DNA of 35,382 bases from Pseudoflavonifractor sp. MSJ-30 (GCF_018918045.1 NZ_JAHLPU010000053.1:1-35382); one strand, 5' to 3'; shown: positions 6,401 to 14,950, counted from the stretch's first letter. Notes: generated from the sequence alone by a model not told the origin. Translations and numbers: made by a program.

Positions 6401-8230
6401 TTACTCCTGTGCCCGCTTTTTCATCAGGTTCCGCATACGCAGAGCGTGATCCAGCTCCCGCTTGCGGATGCGCAGACTCTTGGGGGTGCATTCCAGCAGC
6501 TCGTCGTCTGCCAGGAACTCAATGCACTGCTCCAAAGACATCACTCTGGGGCTGGTAAGCCGCAGAGCCTCATCGGAACCGGCGGCACGCATGTTGGTCA
6601 GCTGCTTCTTCTTGCAGACGTTGACGGTCATATCCTCGTTCCGGCTGCAGACACCCACGACCATGCCGGCATAGACAGGCGTGCCCGCACCGATAAACAG
6701 GGTGCCACGCTCCTGGGCATTGAACAGGCCGTAAGAGCAGGCCTCGCCGGTCTCAAAGGCAATCAAAGAGCCAACCTGACGGCGCTCGATCTCGCCCTTC
6801 ATGGGGGCGTAGGAATCCAGCACGGAGGACATAATGCCCTCACCCCGGGTATCCGTCAGGAACTCGTTCCGGTAGCCAAAGAGGCCACGGGAGGGAACCA
6901 GGAACTCCAGACGGTAGCGGCTGCCCACAGGGGTCATGCCCAGCAGATCGCCCTTCCGCTTGCCCATTTTCTCAATAACGGCGCCCATGCTCTCCTCGGG
7001 AACATCGGCCACCATCCGCTCGATGGGTTCGCAAATCTTGCCGTCAATCTCCTTGGTCAGCACACGGGGGGTGGAGACGGAGAACTCATAGCCCTCCCGG
7101 CGCATAGTCTCCATCAGAATGGACAGATGCATTTCGCCGCGGCCAGCCACATTGAAGGCATCGGTGCCCTGCTCGGTGACGTGCAGGGACACGTCCTTCA
7201 GCAGTTCCTTTTCCAGCCGGTCCCGCAGGTTCCGGGAGGTGATGAACTTGCCCTCCTTGCCCGCAAAGGGGGAATCATTGACGGCAAAGGTCATTTCAAT
7301 AGTGGGGTCGGAGATCTTCACAAAAGGCAGGGGCTCCACCACCGCCGGGTCACAAAGGGTACGGCCAATGGTGATGTCCGCCATGCCGGACAGGGCTACA
7401 ATTTCACCAGCGCTGGCCTGCTGCACGGGAACCTTTGCCAAACCATCAAAGGTATACAGGGCAACAACCTTGCCCTTGGCCTTGTGGTCGGGATCGTGAT
7501 AGTCGCAGATGGCCACTTCCTGGTTGACCTTGATGGTACCCCGCTCCACACGGCCCACGGCAATACGGCCCACATATTCATTGTAGTCAATGGAGGAGAC
7601 CAGCAACTGCAGGGGGCCGTTCTCGTCGCCCGTGGGGGGATCGATATATTCGATGATGGTCTCGAACAGCGGCTTCAGGTCGGTGCCCATTTCATCAGGG
7701 CTGTAGGAAGCGGTACCCTGACGGCCGGAGCAGAAAATGGTGGGGGAATTGAACTGCTCGTCGGTAGCGTCCAGCTCCAGCAGCAACTCCAGAACTTCGT
7801 CCATGACCTCATGAACACGGGCATCGGGCTTATCCACCTTATTTACGGCCACGATAACCTTGTGGCCCAGCTCCAGGGCCTTCTGGAGCACGAAACGGGT
7901 CTGGGGCATGGGGCCCTCGGCGGCGTCTACCAGCAGGATAACGCCGTTGACCATTTTCAGAATGCGCTCCACCTCGCCGCCGAAATCGGCGTGGCCCGGG
8001 GTATCCACGATGTTGATTTTGTAGTCCTTATAGTGCACGGAGGTGTTCTTTGCCAGAATGGTGATGCCGCGCTCCCGCTCCAGATCGCCGGAGTCCATGA
8101 CCCGGTCCACAGTGGCCTGGTTTTCCCGGTAAATACCGCCCTGCTTCAGCATTTCGTCAACCAGGGTCGTCTTGCCGTGGTCAACGTGGGCGATAATGGC
8201 AATATTTCTGATTTTTTCCTGAGATGCCAT
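6401..8230 (-). CDS. typA: Translational GTPase TypA/BipA
   Basis: The 609-residue protein is a ribosome-binding GTPase of the EF-G/LepA class, linked to ribosome assembly and stress growth. G motifs are clear in the first 140 residues: AHVDHGKTTLVD, RERGITI, VDTPGHADFGGEV and VNKVDKPDAR. Domains II, III and V follow, and the TypA-specific C-terminal domain starts around residue 480 (EAFE-type region GSLIAFETGEACSYGL and FIGAGTPVYAGMVVG). Length equals the family norm. AAAGGAG precedes the ATG, with a promoter at 8287-8315. The CapA-like gene follows 5 bases later and its ribosome site overlaps the end of typA. Confidence 0.97.
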   Translation of the reverse strand: MASQEKIRNIAIIAHVDHGKTTLVDEMLKQGGIYRENQATVDRVMDSGDLERERGITILAKNTSVHYKDYKINIVDTPGHADFGGEVERILKMVNGVILLVDAAEGPMPQTRFVLQKALELGHKVIVAVNKVDKPDARVHEVMDEVLELLLELDATDEQFNSPTIFCSGRQGTASYSPDEMGTDLKPLFETIIEYIDPPTGDENGPLQLLVSSIDYNEYVGRIAVGRVERGTIKVNQEVAICDYHDPDHKAKGKVVALYTFDGLAKVPVQQASAGEIVALSGMADITIGRTLCDPAVVEPLPFVKISDPTIEMTFAVNDSPFAGKEGKFITSRNLRDRLEKELLKDVSLHVTEQGTDAFNVAGRGEMHLSILMETMRREGYEFSVSTPRVLTKEIDGKICEPIERMVADVPEESMGAVIEKMGKRKGDLLGMTPVGSRYRLEFLVPSRGLFGYRNEFLTDTRGEGIMSSVLDSYAPMKGEIERRQVGSLIAFETGEACSYGLFNAQERGTLFIGAGTPVYAGMVVGVCSRNEDMTVNVCKKKQLTNMRAAGSDEALRLTSPRVMSLEQCIEFLADDELLECTPKSLRIRKRELDHALRMRNLMKKRAQE

Positions 8231-8286
8231 AAAAAAGCTCCTTTATATCCATATATCGTATGGAATGTATTGATTCTCAAAATAGA

Positions 8287-8315
8287 AATATAGCACATAT
8301 CTCTTCCATATGCAA
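8287..8315 (-). promoter_or_regulatory. Sigma-A promoter of typA
   Basis: On the minus strand: TTGCAT, 17 bases, TATATT, with a leader of about 50 bases to the typA ATG. It lies in the 352-base gap shared with the divergent flavoprotein gene. Confidence 0.7.
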
Positions 8316-8325
8316 TCATTTTCTT

Positions 8326-8356
8326 GAGATTCCCCATACAAAAGTTAGGGAATCTC
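8326..8356. repeat. Inverted repeat upstream of the typA promoter
   Basis: The arms GAGATTCCC (8326-8334) and GGGAATCTC (8348-8356) are perfect complements with a 13-base spacer, about 10 bases upstream of the typA -35 element. A plus-strand run GCTCTTTTC follows. It could be a regulator site or a hairpin that stops antisense transcripts. Nothing decides between these. Confidence 0.4.
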
Positions 8357-8524
8357 GCTCTTTTCTTTCGTGCATGTTTTCCTGCGGCAACAAATGCCCC
8401 CTCTTCGGAGAATGACCGGGCGGTTCCCGTTCCCGTGTCTGCGCAAATGCCCCGATCAAATGCGTCGTGAAATACATTTCCAGAATTTTCTGCGTCGTTT
8501 CTCCCGAAAAGTTCTGTTTCTCTG

Positions 8525-8553
8525 TTGAAATCCGCCGGAAAAAATGGTAATAT
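8525..8553 (+). promoter_or_regulatory. Sigma-A promoter of the flavoprotein gene
   Basis: TTGAAA, 17 bases, TAATAT, about 30 bases before the ATG at 8583. GGAG lies in the short leader. Confidence 0.7.
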
Positions 8554-8582
8554 GTTTTTATTCTAAAAAAGGAGAAGAAACC

Positions 8583-10823
8583 ATGAAGAAAACCAAGCAT
8601 TCCTTAAATACCTGGGCTTTCCTGGGGATCTATCTCGCAATCCTGGCTGTGTTTGCCGGCGTATACACGCTGTCCCGCCGCCTGGATCAGGCTTCTCAGG
8701 TTCCCATTGTCGGAACCTATACTCCCGGCACTTACACCGCCACCGACTATGGCTTTGGCGGCCAAGTAAGCGTCTCCTTGACAGTCGGCCCCAATGGCGG
8801 CATTGACGATGTCACACTGGATGCTCCCAGCGAAACCGACACCATCGGCGGCGCGGCACTGCCCGCCCTGCGCAATCAGATTCTCTCTGCCCAGAGCGAT
8901 GAAATTGACGGCGTGTCAGGCGCGACGCTAACCTCCACCGGCGTCCGCAATGCCGTAACCCAAGCCCTGGCCGCCGCCTCCGGCCAGCAGGTTTCCGCTG
9001 CCAATGCCCCCGCCGAGGGTGCGCTGTTCGTTCCCGGCACCTATGAAAAATCCGCCAGAGGCTTCGGCGGCGACTGCACCGTAACACTGACTGTCTCCGA
9101 CAACGAGATTACAGATGTGATTATTGACGGCAGCAGCGAAACGGAAAACATCGGCTCCTTCGCCGTGACCCTGCTGCAGAAGTCCATTCTGGAGAACCAG
9201 ACCACTAAGGTGGACGCCATCAGCGGCGCCACTGTCACCAGCAACGCCATTCTGAACGCCGCCAACCAGGCCCTCAATGCAGCAGGCGCGGACCTGAGCA
9301 AGCTGCCCGCTGCCGAAACGCCTGAAATCGCCACTGCCGACAAGGCTCAGCAGACCGTTGAGACCGATGTAGTGGTGGTAGGCGCGGGCGGCGCCGGCAT
9401 GACCGCCGCCATCAACGCCGCCCACGCCGGTAAAAATGTGCTCATTGTGGAGAAGATGCCCTATGCCGGCGGCAACTCCACCAAGGCCACCGGCGGCATG
9501 AACGCGGCCGGCACCAAATATCAGGCCCAGATTGAATTCACCAACGCCAAGGGCGTGGAAAACACCCTTGCCACCGCCAAGGAAAAGTGGGCCGGCAACG
9601 AGGCCATCACCGCCCTGGCCGAAACGGTTCAGAAGCAGTGGGATGCCTACCAGGCAGACCCCCAGGGCTATTTCGACACCCCGGAGCTCATGGCTCTGGA
9701 TACCATGATCGGCGGCAAGGGCATCAACGATCCCGCCCTGGTCACGACCTTGACCACCGCCTCCGCCAGCGCCATCGACTGGCTGGATACCATCGGCGCG
9801 CCTCTGCCCAAGCTGGCTTTCTCCGGCGGCGCTTCCGTATCCCGCATCCACTCCCCTGCTGACGGCAACGGCGTGGGCGCGTACCTGGTCACTTCCTTCC
9901 TGAAGGTACTGGACGACATGCAAATTCCCGTCATGTACAATACCCGGGCCACCTCCATCATCATGGAGGACGGCAAGGCCGTGGGCATTCAGGCGGAGAG
10001 CCCCGACACCGTGTATACCATCCGTGCCAAGTCTGTGGTACTGGCCACCGGCGGCTACGGTGCGAATATGGACATGATCACCCAGTATAAACCCAGCCTG
10101 GCCGGTTCCGTGACCACCAATGCCCCCGGCGCCACCGGCGACGGCATCGTCATGGCCACCGCGGTAGGCGCTGCCACTCGTGATCTGGACCAGATTCAGC
10201 TCCATCCCACTGTAGAGCAGGGCACCTCCATGCTGATTACCGAGGGTGTCCGCGGAGACGGCGCAATTCTGGTCAACCAGCAGGGCCTGCGTTTCGTCAA
10301 CGAAATGCTGACCCGAGACCAGGTCTCCGCCGCGGAACTCCAGCAGGAGGGCAGCTACGCCTACGTCATCTTCGATCAGCGCCTGCGGGAGGGTCTGAAG
10401 GCTTCCGAGAAGTACATCAAGACCGGCATCGTGGAGGAAGCGCCCACCATTGAAGAGCTGGGCGAGAAGCTGGGCATGGACGGCTCCGTGCTGGCCAAGA
10501 CCTTGTCGGACTGGAACGGCTATGTAGCTGCCCAGAATGACCCGGACTTTGGCCGTGCCACCGCCATGGACCACGACCTGAGCCAGGGCCCCTACTATGC
10601 CATCAAGGTTGCCCCGGGCATCCACCACACTATGGGCGGTCTGGTCATTGACACCGAGGCTCATGTGCTGAACGAAAACCGTCAGCCAATTCCGGGCCTG
10701 TTCGCAGCCGGTGAGGTCACCGGCGGTGTCCACGGCGGCAATCGTCTGGGCGGCAACGCCGTCAGCGACATTGTGGTCTTCGGCAGAATCGCCGGTACCA
10801 ACGCGGCAGCCTACTGCGATTGA
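8583..10823 (+). CDS. Membrane-anchored flavoprotein reductase with two FMN-binding domains
   Basis: The 746-residue protein has one N-terminal membrane segment (about 11-31). Two FMN_bind domains follow, at about 48-131 and 151-232. Each ends in the flavin-attachment motif DGVSGATLTS or DAISGATVTS, whose Thr (115 and 217) would be flavinylated by an ApbE-type enzyme. A fumarate-reductase/urocanate-reductase type FAD domain starts at about 262 with VVVVGAGGAGM. It has the active-site-type segment GIHHTMGGL and a C-terminal GGNRLGGNAV. The topology puts the catalytic part outside the cell, as in the extracytosolic flavin-fed reductases of gut anaerobes. The electron acceptor cannot be told from sequence by eye. 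The ATG at 8583 has a GGAG site. The gene is single, with its own promoter and terminator. Confidence 0.92.
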   Translation: MKKTKHSLNTWAFLGIYLAILAVFAGVYTLSRRLDQASQVPIVGTYTPGTYTATDYGFGGQVSVSLTVGPNGGIDDVTLDAPSETDTIGGAALPALRNQILSAQSDEIDGVSGATLTSTGVRNAVTQALAAASGQQVSAANAPAEGALFVPGTYEKSARGFGGDCTVTLTVSDNEITDVIIDGSSETENIGSFAVTLLQKSILENQTTKVDAISGATVTSNAILNAANQALNAAGADLSKLPAAETPEIATADKAQQTVETDVVVVGAGGAGMTAAINAAHAGKNVLIVEKMPYAGGNSTKATGGMNAAGTKYQAQIEFTNAKGVENTLATAKEKWAGNEAITALAETVQKQWDAYQADPQGYFDTPELMALDTMIGGKGINDPALVTTLTTASASAIDWLDTIGAPLPKLAFSGGASVSRIHSPADGNGVGAYLVTSFLKVLDDMQIPVMYNTRATSIIMEDGKAVGIQAESPDTVYTIRAKSVVLATGGYGANMDMITQYKPSLAGSVTTNAPGATGDGIVMATAVGAATRDLDQIQLHPTVEQGTSMLITEGVRGDGAILVNQQGLRFVNEMLTRDQVSAAELQQEGSYAYVIFDQRLREGLKASEKYIKTGIVEEAPTIEELGEKLGMDGSVLAKTLSDWNGYVAAQNDPDFGRATAMDHDLSQGPYYAIKVAPGIHHTMGGLVIDTEAHVLNENRQPIPGLFAAGEVTGGVHGGNRLGGNAVSDIVVFGRIAGTNAAAYCD

Positions 10824-10843
10824 TTCCCAACAGAGGCTGAATC

Positions 10844-11134
10844 TCACCTTCCGTCAAACCGCATAGGAACGACAAGTTTCGCCGGGAGCCAAGCTCCCGG
10901 CGAATTTTTATATCTTGACCTTATTCCGATATTCCACAAGTGTATCCCCCGGATGATGGTCTTGCCATCCGGGGTTGTGGGTTTGCCCCGTGCAAACCGG
11001 TCCGCGCATTTTTCCGCGGCCACGCAGAGGATCAGCACTGCCGCTACAATCAACAGGTTGTGGCTATGGAATCGTTCCTTCCCGAAATGCTTTGTTTGCC
11101 ATACCATACGCATCCGTTCCCGGCACTTCCCCAT
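10844..11134 (-). CDS. Doubtful small membrane-protein ORF, possibly a remnant
   Basis: A 96-residue frame lies in the 371-base gap between the flavoprotein and rodA. It has one hydrophobic segment (LLIVAAVLILCVAAEKCADR). The following GKTIIRGIHLWNIGIRSRYK stretch faintly recalls the start of a signal peptidase II-like protein (hydrophobic helix, Asp, then an Asn-x-Gly-Ala-like stretch) that stops early. There is no good ribosome site. The last third runs through the terminator hairpin at 10878-10909. It may be a decayed gene or chance. Confidence 0.2.
   Translation of the reverse strand: MGKCRERMRMVWQTKHFGKERFHSHNLLIVAAVLILCVAAEKCADRFARGKPTTPDGKTIIRGIHLWNIGIRSRYKNSPGAWLPAKLVVPMRFDGR
10878..10909 (+). 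terminator. Rho-independent terminator of the flavoprotein gene
   Basis: A 12-bp stem (TTCGCCGGGAGC and its exact complement) with a three-base loop, followed by TTTTTA. It begins 55 bases after the stop codon. Confidence 0.88.
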
Positions 11135-11152
11135 GAGAAATGTTCATAAAGG

Positions 11153-11188
11153 TTTCAAAAGGCACCGTTCAGATCCGAACAGTGCCTT
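11153..11188 (-). terminator. Terminator of rodA
   Basis: On the minus strand, arms AAGGCAC/GTGCCTT plus GTTC/GAAC (one mismatch between them) are followed by TTTTGAAA. It starts 7 bases after the rodA stop. Confidence 0.7.
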
Positions 11189-11194
11189 CGTATG

Positions 11195-12376
11195 TCAGTG
11201 CTTTGCCAATCCGTATGATCGGAACGGCTGGATATATCGCTCGTGGCTCAGCGGCTGTGGTCGTGCGTAGACGCCGGAGACCAGGCCAAGCATGGCGTAA
11301 ATGGTGACGGTGGAGGAGCCGCCGTAAGAAATCAGCGGCAGGGTCAGGCCGATAACGGGCATAACGCCGATGCACATGCCTACATTAATCATCAGCTGGA
11401 ACATCAACGCGGACGCCGCGCCGAAGCAGATCAGCCGCCGCATATACTCGGGACTGCGTATGCCCACCTGAATGCACCGGGCGATGATCAGCAGTTCCAG
11501 AATCAGGATGCCGCAGCAGCCGAAAAAGCCCAGTTCCTCGCCTACGGAGGAGAAGATATAGTCTGTGTGCTGGGCAAACAACATGCCGCCCTGCGTACGG
11601 TTGCCATGAAACAGGCCCTGGCCCGTCAAACCGCCGCCGGTCAGAGACATCAGGTTGATCTTACTGTGGTACCGGGCGCCCAAACCCTGCTTATCAAAAT
11701 TGGGATCGATCAGCACCTGTATTCGTTGTCGCTGATATTCACCGATCAACGGCCACACCACAGGGACCATAACGCCAATGGCCGCAATGGCAACGGCAAA
11801 CCACACAAGGTTCACGCCTCCGGCAAAGGCCATGCCAATAAAGATAAAGACGAAGATCAGAGACACGCCTGCGTCGCCGGACAGCACCATGTTCAATCCC
11901 ACCAGAATGCCCAGATGCACCACCATGTGCATGACCGAGGGAATCTTGGAAATATCGTTCTGATGGGACGACATGACCGAAGCCATAATCAGAATATACG
12001 TGATCTTACAGATCTCAGCAGGCTGAATGGAGATGGGAATTCCGGGGAATTTCAGCCAGCTTCTATTGCCCGTGTTATTATCCGTACCGAAGGGGATCAG
12101 CAGCAGCAGCAGAAAAATGTTGAACGCCGTCAGAAGCATTCTGTTCTCCGATATTGTTTCCGCGTCAATGGAGGACACAATCGCAAACATCAGAACGCCC
12201 AGCGCAATGGCCGCCAGCTGAATAATAAGATATTTTGTATTGCCTCCGAACTTCTCCGCGCTGGTAGCGCTGGCCATAACCACCAGCCCCACGCCGGAAG
12301 TGACCAGGCACAGCGTCAGCAGCACCCAGTCCGCCTTTTTGTTGAAGTCCTTCAGCTCTTCCAGAAAGCGATGCAA
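11195..12376 (-). CDS. rodA: Peptidoglycan polymerase RodA/FtsW/SpoVE (SEDS family), RodA-like
   Basis: The 393-residue protein has about ten membrane segments and the SEDS motifs: GNRSWLKFPG, IQPAEICKI, the extracellular loop LTGGGLTGQGLFHGNRTQG, FAQHTDYIFSSVGEELGF (with the essential Asp) and the C-terminal PLISYGGSS. The PNFDKQGLGARYH stretch and the QPAE variant favour RodA over FtsW. RodA polymerises lipid II into glycan strands for side-wall growth, paired with a class B PBP. No mre or PBP gene is next to it. The start is TTG with AAAGGAG 8 bases before it. Its promoter is at 12399-12427. Confidence 0.92.
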   Translation of the reverse strand: MHRFLEELKDFNKKADWVLLTLCLVTSGVGLVVMASATSAEKFGGNTKYLIIQLAAIALGVLMFAIVSSIDAETISENRMLLTAFNIFLLLLLIPFGTDNNTGNRSWLKFPGIPISIQPAEICKITYILIMASVMSSHQNDISKIPSVMHMVVHLGILVGLNMVLSGDAGVSLIFVFIFIGMAFAGGVNLVWFAVAIAAIGVMVPVVWPLIGEYQRQRIQVLIDPNFDKQGLGARYHSKINLMSLTGGGLTGQGLFHGNRTQGGMLFAQHTDYIFSSVGEELGFFGCCGILILELLIIARCIQVGIRSPEYMRRLICFGAASALMFQLMINVGMCIGVMPVIGLTLPLISYGGSSTVTIYAMLGLVSGVYARPQPLSHERYIQPFRSYGLAKH

Positions 12377-12398
12377 AAAACCAACTCCTTTAGGGGGG

Positions 12399-12427
12399 AT
12401 TATAGCATTTTTATGCCATAAAGTAAA
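12399..12427 (-). promoter_or_regulatory. Promoter of rodA
   Basis: On the minus strand: TTTACT, 17 bases, TATAAT with TG before it (extended -10), giving a very short leader of about 15 bases. Confidence 0.65.
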
Positions 12428-12453
12428 GAGACGAAGTGTGAATAGTATGTGTC

Positions 12454-12482
12454 GAAGGGGCGGTCAACCCGGCCGCCCCTTC
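12454..12482 (-). terminator. GC-rich hairpin between srtB and rodA
   Basis: A perfect 10-bp stem (GAAGGGGCGG and complement, nine-base loop) starts 16 bases after the sortase stop codon. No T-run follows on the minus strand, so this is a weak or non-standard terminator. Confidence 0.45.
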
Positions 12483-12497
12483 CAAAAAACTTTTTAT

Positions 12498-13346
12498 TCA
12501 GCTGATGCGAACGGCAGCTACCACCAGACGGCCATTGTCCAGAGTATACTCGCATGTGGACAGGCAGATCATCTTGTCGCCGTACTGGGGGGTCAGGCCC
12601 GTGTCGTAGAAGCTCAGCTGCTTGCAGGTGGAGACGAACTTGTCAAACTCCTCCTTGTTGGCAGCGTTCTCGAACCGCTGATAGGTAAAGCCCTCGCCCA
12701 GGTTGGCAGTGGTCTTGAAAACGGCAAAAATCTTGTAGGTATGGTACTGCACTTCGCCGGTCTCGTGGTTAAAGGTGTCAAAGAAAATCAGACTGTTGTT
12801 GTCCCAGGCGGACTTGTCCGTATAAGCCGCCAGGGCCGCAAACATGGAGCCATCCTTCATATGGTGGCCATACATGGTAACATTGTCGCCCGGTGTGAAG
12901 ACATCGCACTCTTCCCGGACGTAAATGCTTCCTCTGGTGCTGTTATTGCCGTAATAATCCCGGTAAAGGTAGTAGTTGGCATTGTCCACAGAGCTCTGCA
13001 TAACGGGATAGTCGATCTTCGTACCCTCCATACGCAGCCAGCCCACAAAATCCTTATTGGGATTCTTCTCATAGAAGCCCTTGTAGTCCACATTCAGGGG
13101 GTAGGTCTCTTCCGGGGTGGTGTCGTTGGGATCCGGAATAAAATCATCTGTCCCCTCCGGCTGGGTCTCCGGCGGAACTGTCTCCGTAGGTGCCTCTCCG
13201 GTAGAAGAAGTCGTATCATTGCGAAGCTTGTCATAGGCGTCCTCAGACTTTTTGCCCTGCCAGAAATAGCTGAACAGATACAACGCGCTGCCCAGCAGCG
13301 CCACCGCCAGCACGGAAACAATGGCTATGTAAACGCCTTTTTTCAT
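12498..13346 (-). CDS. srtB: Class B sortase
   Basis: The 282-residue protein has an N-terminal membrane anchor (about 6-28), an acidic Pro/Thr linker to about 80 and a sortase domain. Class B features are visible: NVTMYGHHMKDGSMF with the catalytic His (161 or 162), LSTCEYTLDNGRLVV with catalytic Cys 265 and Arg 273, and the extended insert between the His and Cys. Class B sortases join surface proteins to peptidoglycan or pili. No sorting-signal (NPQTN-like) substrate is encoded next to it, so the targets are elsewhere. It has its own consensus promoter at 13420-13448. Confidence 0.93.
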   Translation of the reverse strand: MKKGVYIAIVSVLAVALLGSALYLFSYFWQGKKSEDAYDKLRNDTTSSTGEAPTETVPPETQPEGTDDFIPDPNDTTPEETYPLNVDYKGFYEKNPNKDFVGWLRMEGTKIDYPVMQSSVDNANYYLYRDYYGNNSTRGSIYVREECDVFTPGDNVTMYGHHMKDGSMFAALAAYTDKSAWDNNSLIFFDTFNHETGEVQYHTYKIFAVFKTTANLGEGFTYQRFENAANKEEFDKFVSTCKQLSFYDTGLTPQYGDKMICLSTCEYTLDNGRLVVAAVRIS

Positions 13347-13419
13347 AGTATTCCCTCCAATTCAGGCAAAAGCCCGTTTTGCAACCGGTTCTTTGCCGAA
13401 ATGTTACTTTCTGTAATTT

Positions 13420-13448
13420 ATTATAGCCCGGATCCGGTTTTCTGTCAA
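13420..13448 (-). promoter_or_regulatory. Consensus sigma-A promoter of srtB
   Basis: On the minus strand: TTGACA, 17 bases, TATAAT, an exact match to consensus. The leader is about 65 bases. With the tRNA promoter it accounts for the gap 13347-13655. Confidence 0.88.
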
Positions 13449-13610
13449 GCGTTCCGCACCGCCAAAGTATTAACCTTTTCTTAATTATAGGAAAAAATCC
13501 CCAGCGTATGGCATCTCATATTCTGAGGCGCTTACAGATTATGTTGCCATGATACCCTGTCCCACCTTGGATGTCAAGCCGTTTTCTCCCTGTCCCCCAA
13601 AAACTTTTTC

Positions 13611-13639
13611 TTGCATTTTCCAAACAGATATGCTATCCT
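13611..13639 (+). promoter_or_regulatory. Promoter of tRNA-Leu
   Basis: TTGCAT, 17 bases, TATCCT, ending 16 bases before the tRNA 5' end. Confidence 0.55.
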
Positions 13640-13655
13640 ATAGAAGCTGTCTTCT

Positions 13656-13743
13656 GCCGGTGTGTTGGAATTGGTAGACGAGGTGGACTCAAAATCCATT
13701 GGGCTAATCCCCCGTGCGGGTTCGATTCCCGCCACCGGCACCA
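13656..13743 (+). tRNA. tRNA-Leu (anticodon CAA)
   Basis: The acceptor arms GCCGGTG (13656-13662) and CACCGGC (13733-13739) pair fully. Discriminator A and an encoded CCA follow. The anticodon stem GTGGA/TCCAT holds the loop CTCAAAA, giving anticodon CAA (reads UUG). The D-loop TTGGTAGACGAG, a long class II variable arm and the T arm GCGGG-TTCGATT-CCCGC are all present. A terminator follows at once. Confidence 0.97.
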
Positions 13744-13746
13744 TAT

Positions 13747-13781
13747 TTGCTCCGAAGTGTCATGCTTCGGAGCAATTTTTT
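13747..13781 (+). terminator. Terminator of tRNA-Leu
   Basis: An 11-bp perfect stem (TTGCTCCGAAG and its complement) with a seven-base loop is followed by six T. Confidence 0.93.
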
Positions 13782-13938
13782 ATTGTCCGATCGGCTCCGT
13801 CCGGTGCGTTTGAGGGTAGCAGGGCAGAATGGCATTTGCTGAAGAAACCTTGCTGCTATAGCAAAATCAAGTATGCATACAATTATATTTGATGCACATC
13901 TTCCATTGGTACGATTTTAATTTGAGAAAGCCGGGACA

Positions 13939-13977
13939 GGAAAACGCCCAGCAAGATTTCAGGTCTTGCCGGGTGTT
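13939..13977 (-). terminator. Terminator of the sdpRI-like operon
   Basis: Arms 13943-13956 and 13964-13977 pair over 14 bases with one wobble and one mismatch. On the minus strand CGTTTTCC follows. It lies 39 bases after the SdpI-like stop. The rest of 13784-14015 is AT-rich with no gene seen. Confidence 0.6.
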
Positions 13978-14015
13978 CATATATAAAAGTATCTAACAAG
14001 GAATGTACTACAGTA

Positions 14016-14672
14016 TTAGTATCTTTTTGCTAACGTGTAGGTGTAGTATGTGTCAACAATCAAAAGAACCGCTACGATGCCAATTGTCCACCAAACGCAA
14101 GAAAAGCCCTTCGTTAAATCGCTCACTATGACTATAATAATACCTCCTACAATAAATGAAATACCACCAAAGTGTTGGCTTTTCTTCCACGTTGTTTCAT
14201 TTTTCATACTCCATACTGTTCTCAGTCCTACAACTGAGTTCATTCGTAGTTTGGGCATAATGTTTCCTAATATAATCATTGCAGCTCCAAGCAGTCCAAA
14301 TAAAAGTTGATTTATATCAAGTGCAATTGAAGATAAATTCTCAATCGATTTGAAATCAGCATATAAAAAATAGGCTGTCATAACGTTAAAAAGCGCAAGA
14401 GATACAATTCCAGTCACAATACATACATTTTTGTTATTACTTCCATTTTCTTCTTGCTTCGAGGAAAACTTAGCCATGCCAAGCATAAAATAGCCAAATA
14501 AAACTGTAATAACAGGGAAAATCAATGTTTCATATTTGCTGCCCCAACGTGTTACTTGATTATTCATATCATAATGAGCCGGGATTTGCTCTGGCAAGAA
14601 TTGTAAGGCGATCAGAACAACTACCAATGGTAAATACATAAGACTGTAAAAAACGACCTTTTTCTTTTTCAT
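14016..14672 (-). CDS. SdpI-family immunity-type membrane protein
   Basis: The 218-residue protein has six probable membrane segments. The N-terminal half holds a DUF1648-type stretch (LPEQIPAHYDMNNQVTRWGS) and the C-terminal half an SdpI-type signature (VVGLRTVWSMKNETTWKKSQ with the following GG). In Bacillus subtilis SdpI gives immunity to the SdpC killing peptide and sequesters the repressor SdpR at the membrane. I start it at the ATG at 14672, which overlaps the repressor stop (ATGA), rather than the upstream in-frame start at 14702. The gene is clearly more AT-rich than its neighbours. No toxin gene like sdpABC is near, so it may protect against a neighbour's toxin. Confidence 0.88.
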   Translation of the reverse strand: MKKKKVVFYSLMYLPLVVVLIALQFLPEQIPAHYDMNNQVTRWGSKYETLIFPVITVLFGYFMLGMAKFSSKQEENGSNNKNVCIVTGIVSLALFNVMTAYFLYADFKSIENLSSIALDINQLLFGLLGAAMIILGNIMPKLRMNSVVGLRTVWSMKNETTWKKSQHFGGISFIVGGIIIVIVSDLTKGFSCVWWTIGIVAVLLIVDTYYTYTLAKRY

Positions 14673-14938
14673 TGTTGACCTCCACGTAAATTGCTTATCC
14701 ACATAATTGTTTCATCAAGGATAGATAAGTTTAATTCATAATAAATATAATTTTTATATCGAGTTTCGTAAATTAAGTCAGCCTTTTTTAGTTTTGATAA
14801 ATGGTACGACAATGCCTGTGGTGTCATGTCCAATGCAGTAGCTAAATCTCCTGAACTGATTTTTCCTTCCTGTAACTTAAGCAGAATTCTTCGACGTGTA
14901 TCGTCTGCTAAAGCAGCTAACACTTCATTTATAGCCAA
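14669..14938 (-). CDS. ArsR-family autorepressor, SdpR-like
   Basis: An 89-residue winged-helix protein with the SdpR pattern: EVLAALADDTRRRILLKL, then the recognition helix region DLATALDMTPQALSYHLSKLKKADLI and the wing YKNYIYYELN, ending in a helix (LDETIMWISNL) like SdpR. No metal-binding CxC motif of metal sensors is seen. The frame is open from a TTG at 14953 that lacks a ribosome site and lies inside the operator palindrome. I prefer the TTG at 14938, which has GGAG nine bases before it. It overlaps the SdpI-like gene by 4 bases. It probably represses its own operon. Confidence 0.85.
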   Translation of the reverse strand: MAINEVLAALADDTRRRILLKLQEGKISSGDLATALDMTPQALSYHLSKLKKADLIYETRYKNYIYYELNLSILDETIMWISNLRGGQQ

Positions 14939-14950
14939 TCTGTCACGCTC

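Noticed and set aside
8928..10847. 639-codon open frame on the minus strand opposite the flavoprotein
   Set aside because: Antisense shadow of a gene with full FMN and FAD motifs; its own sequence shows no domain.
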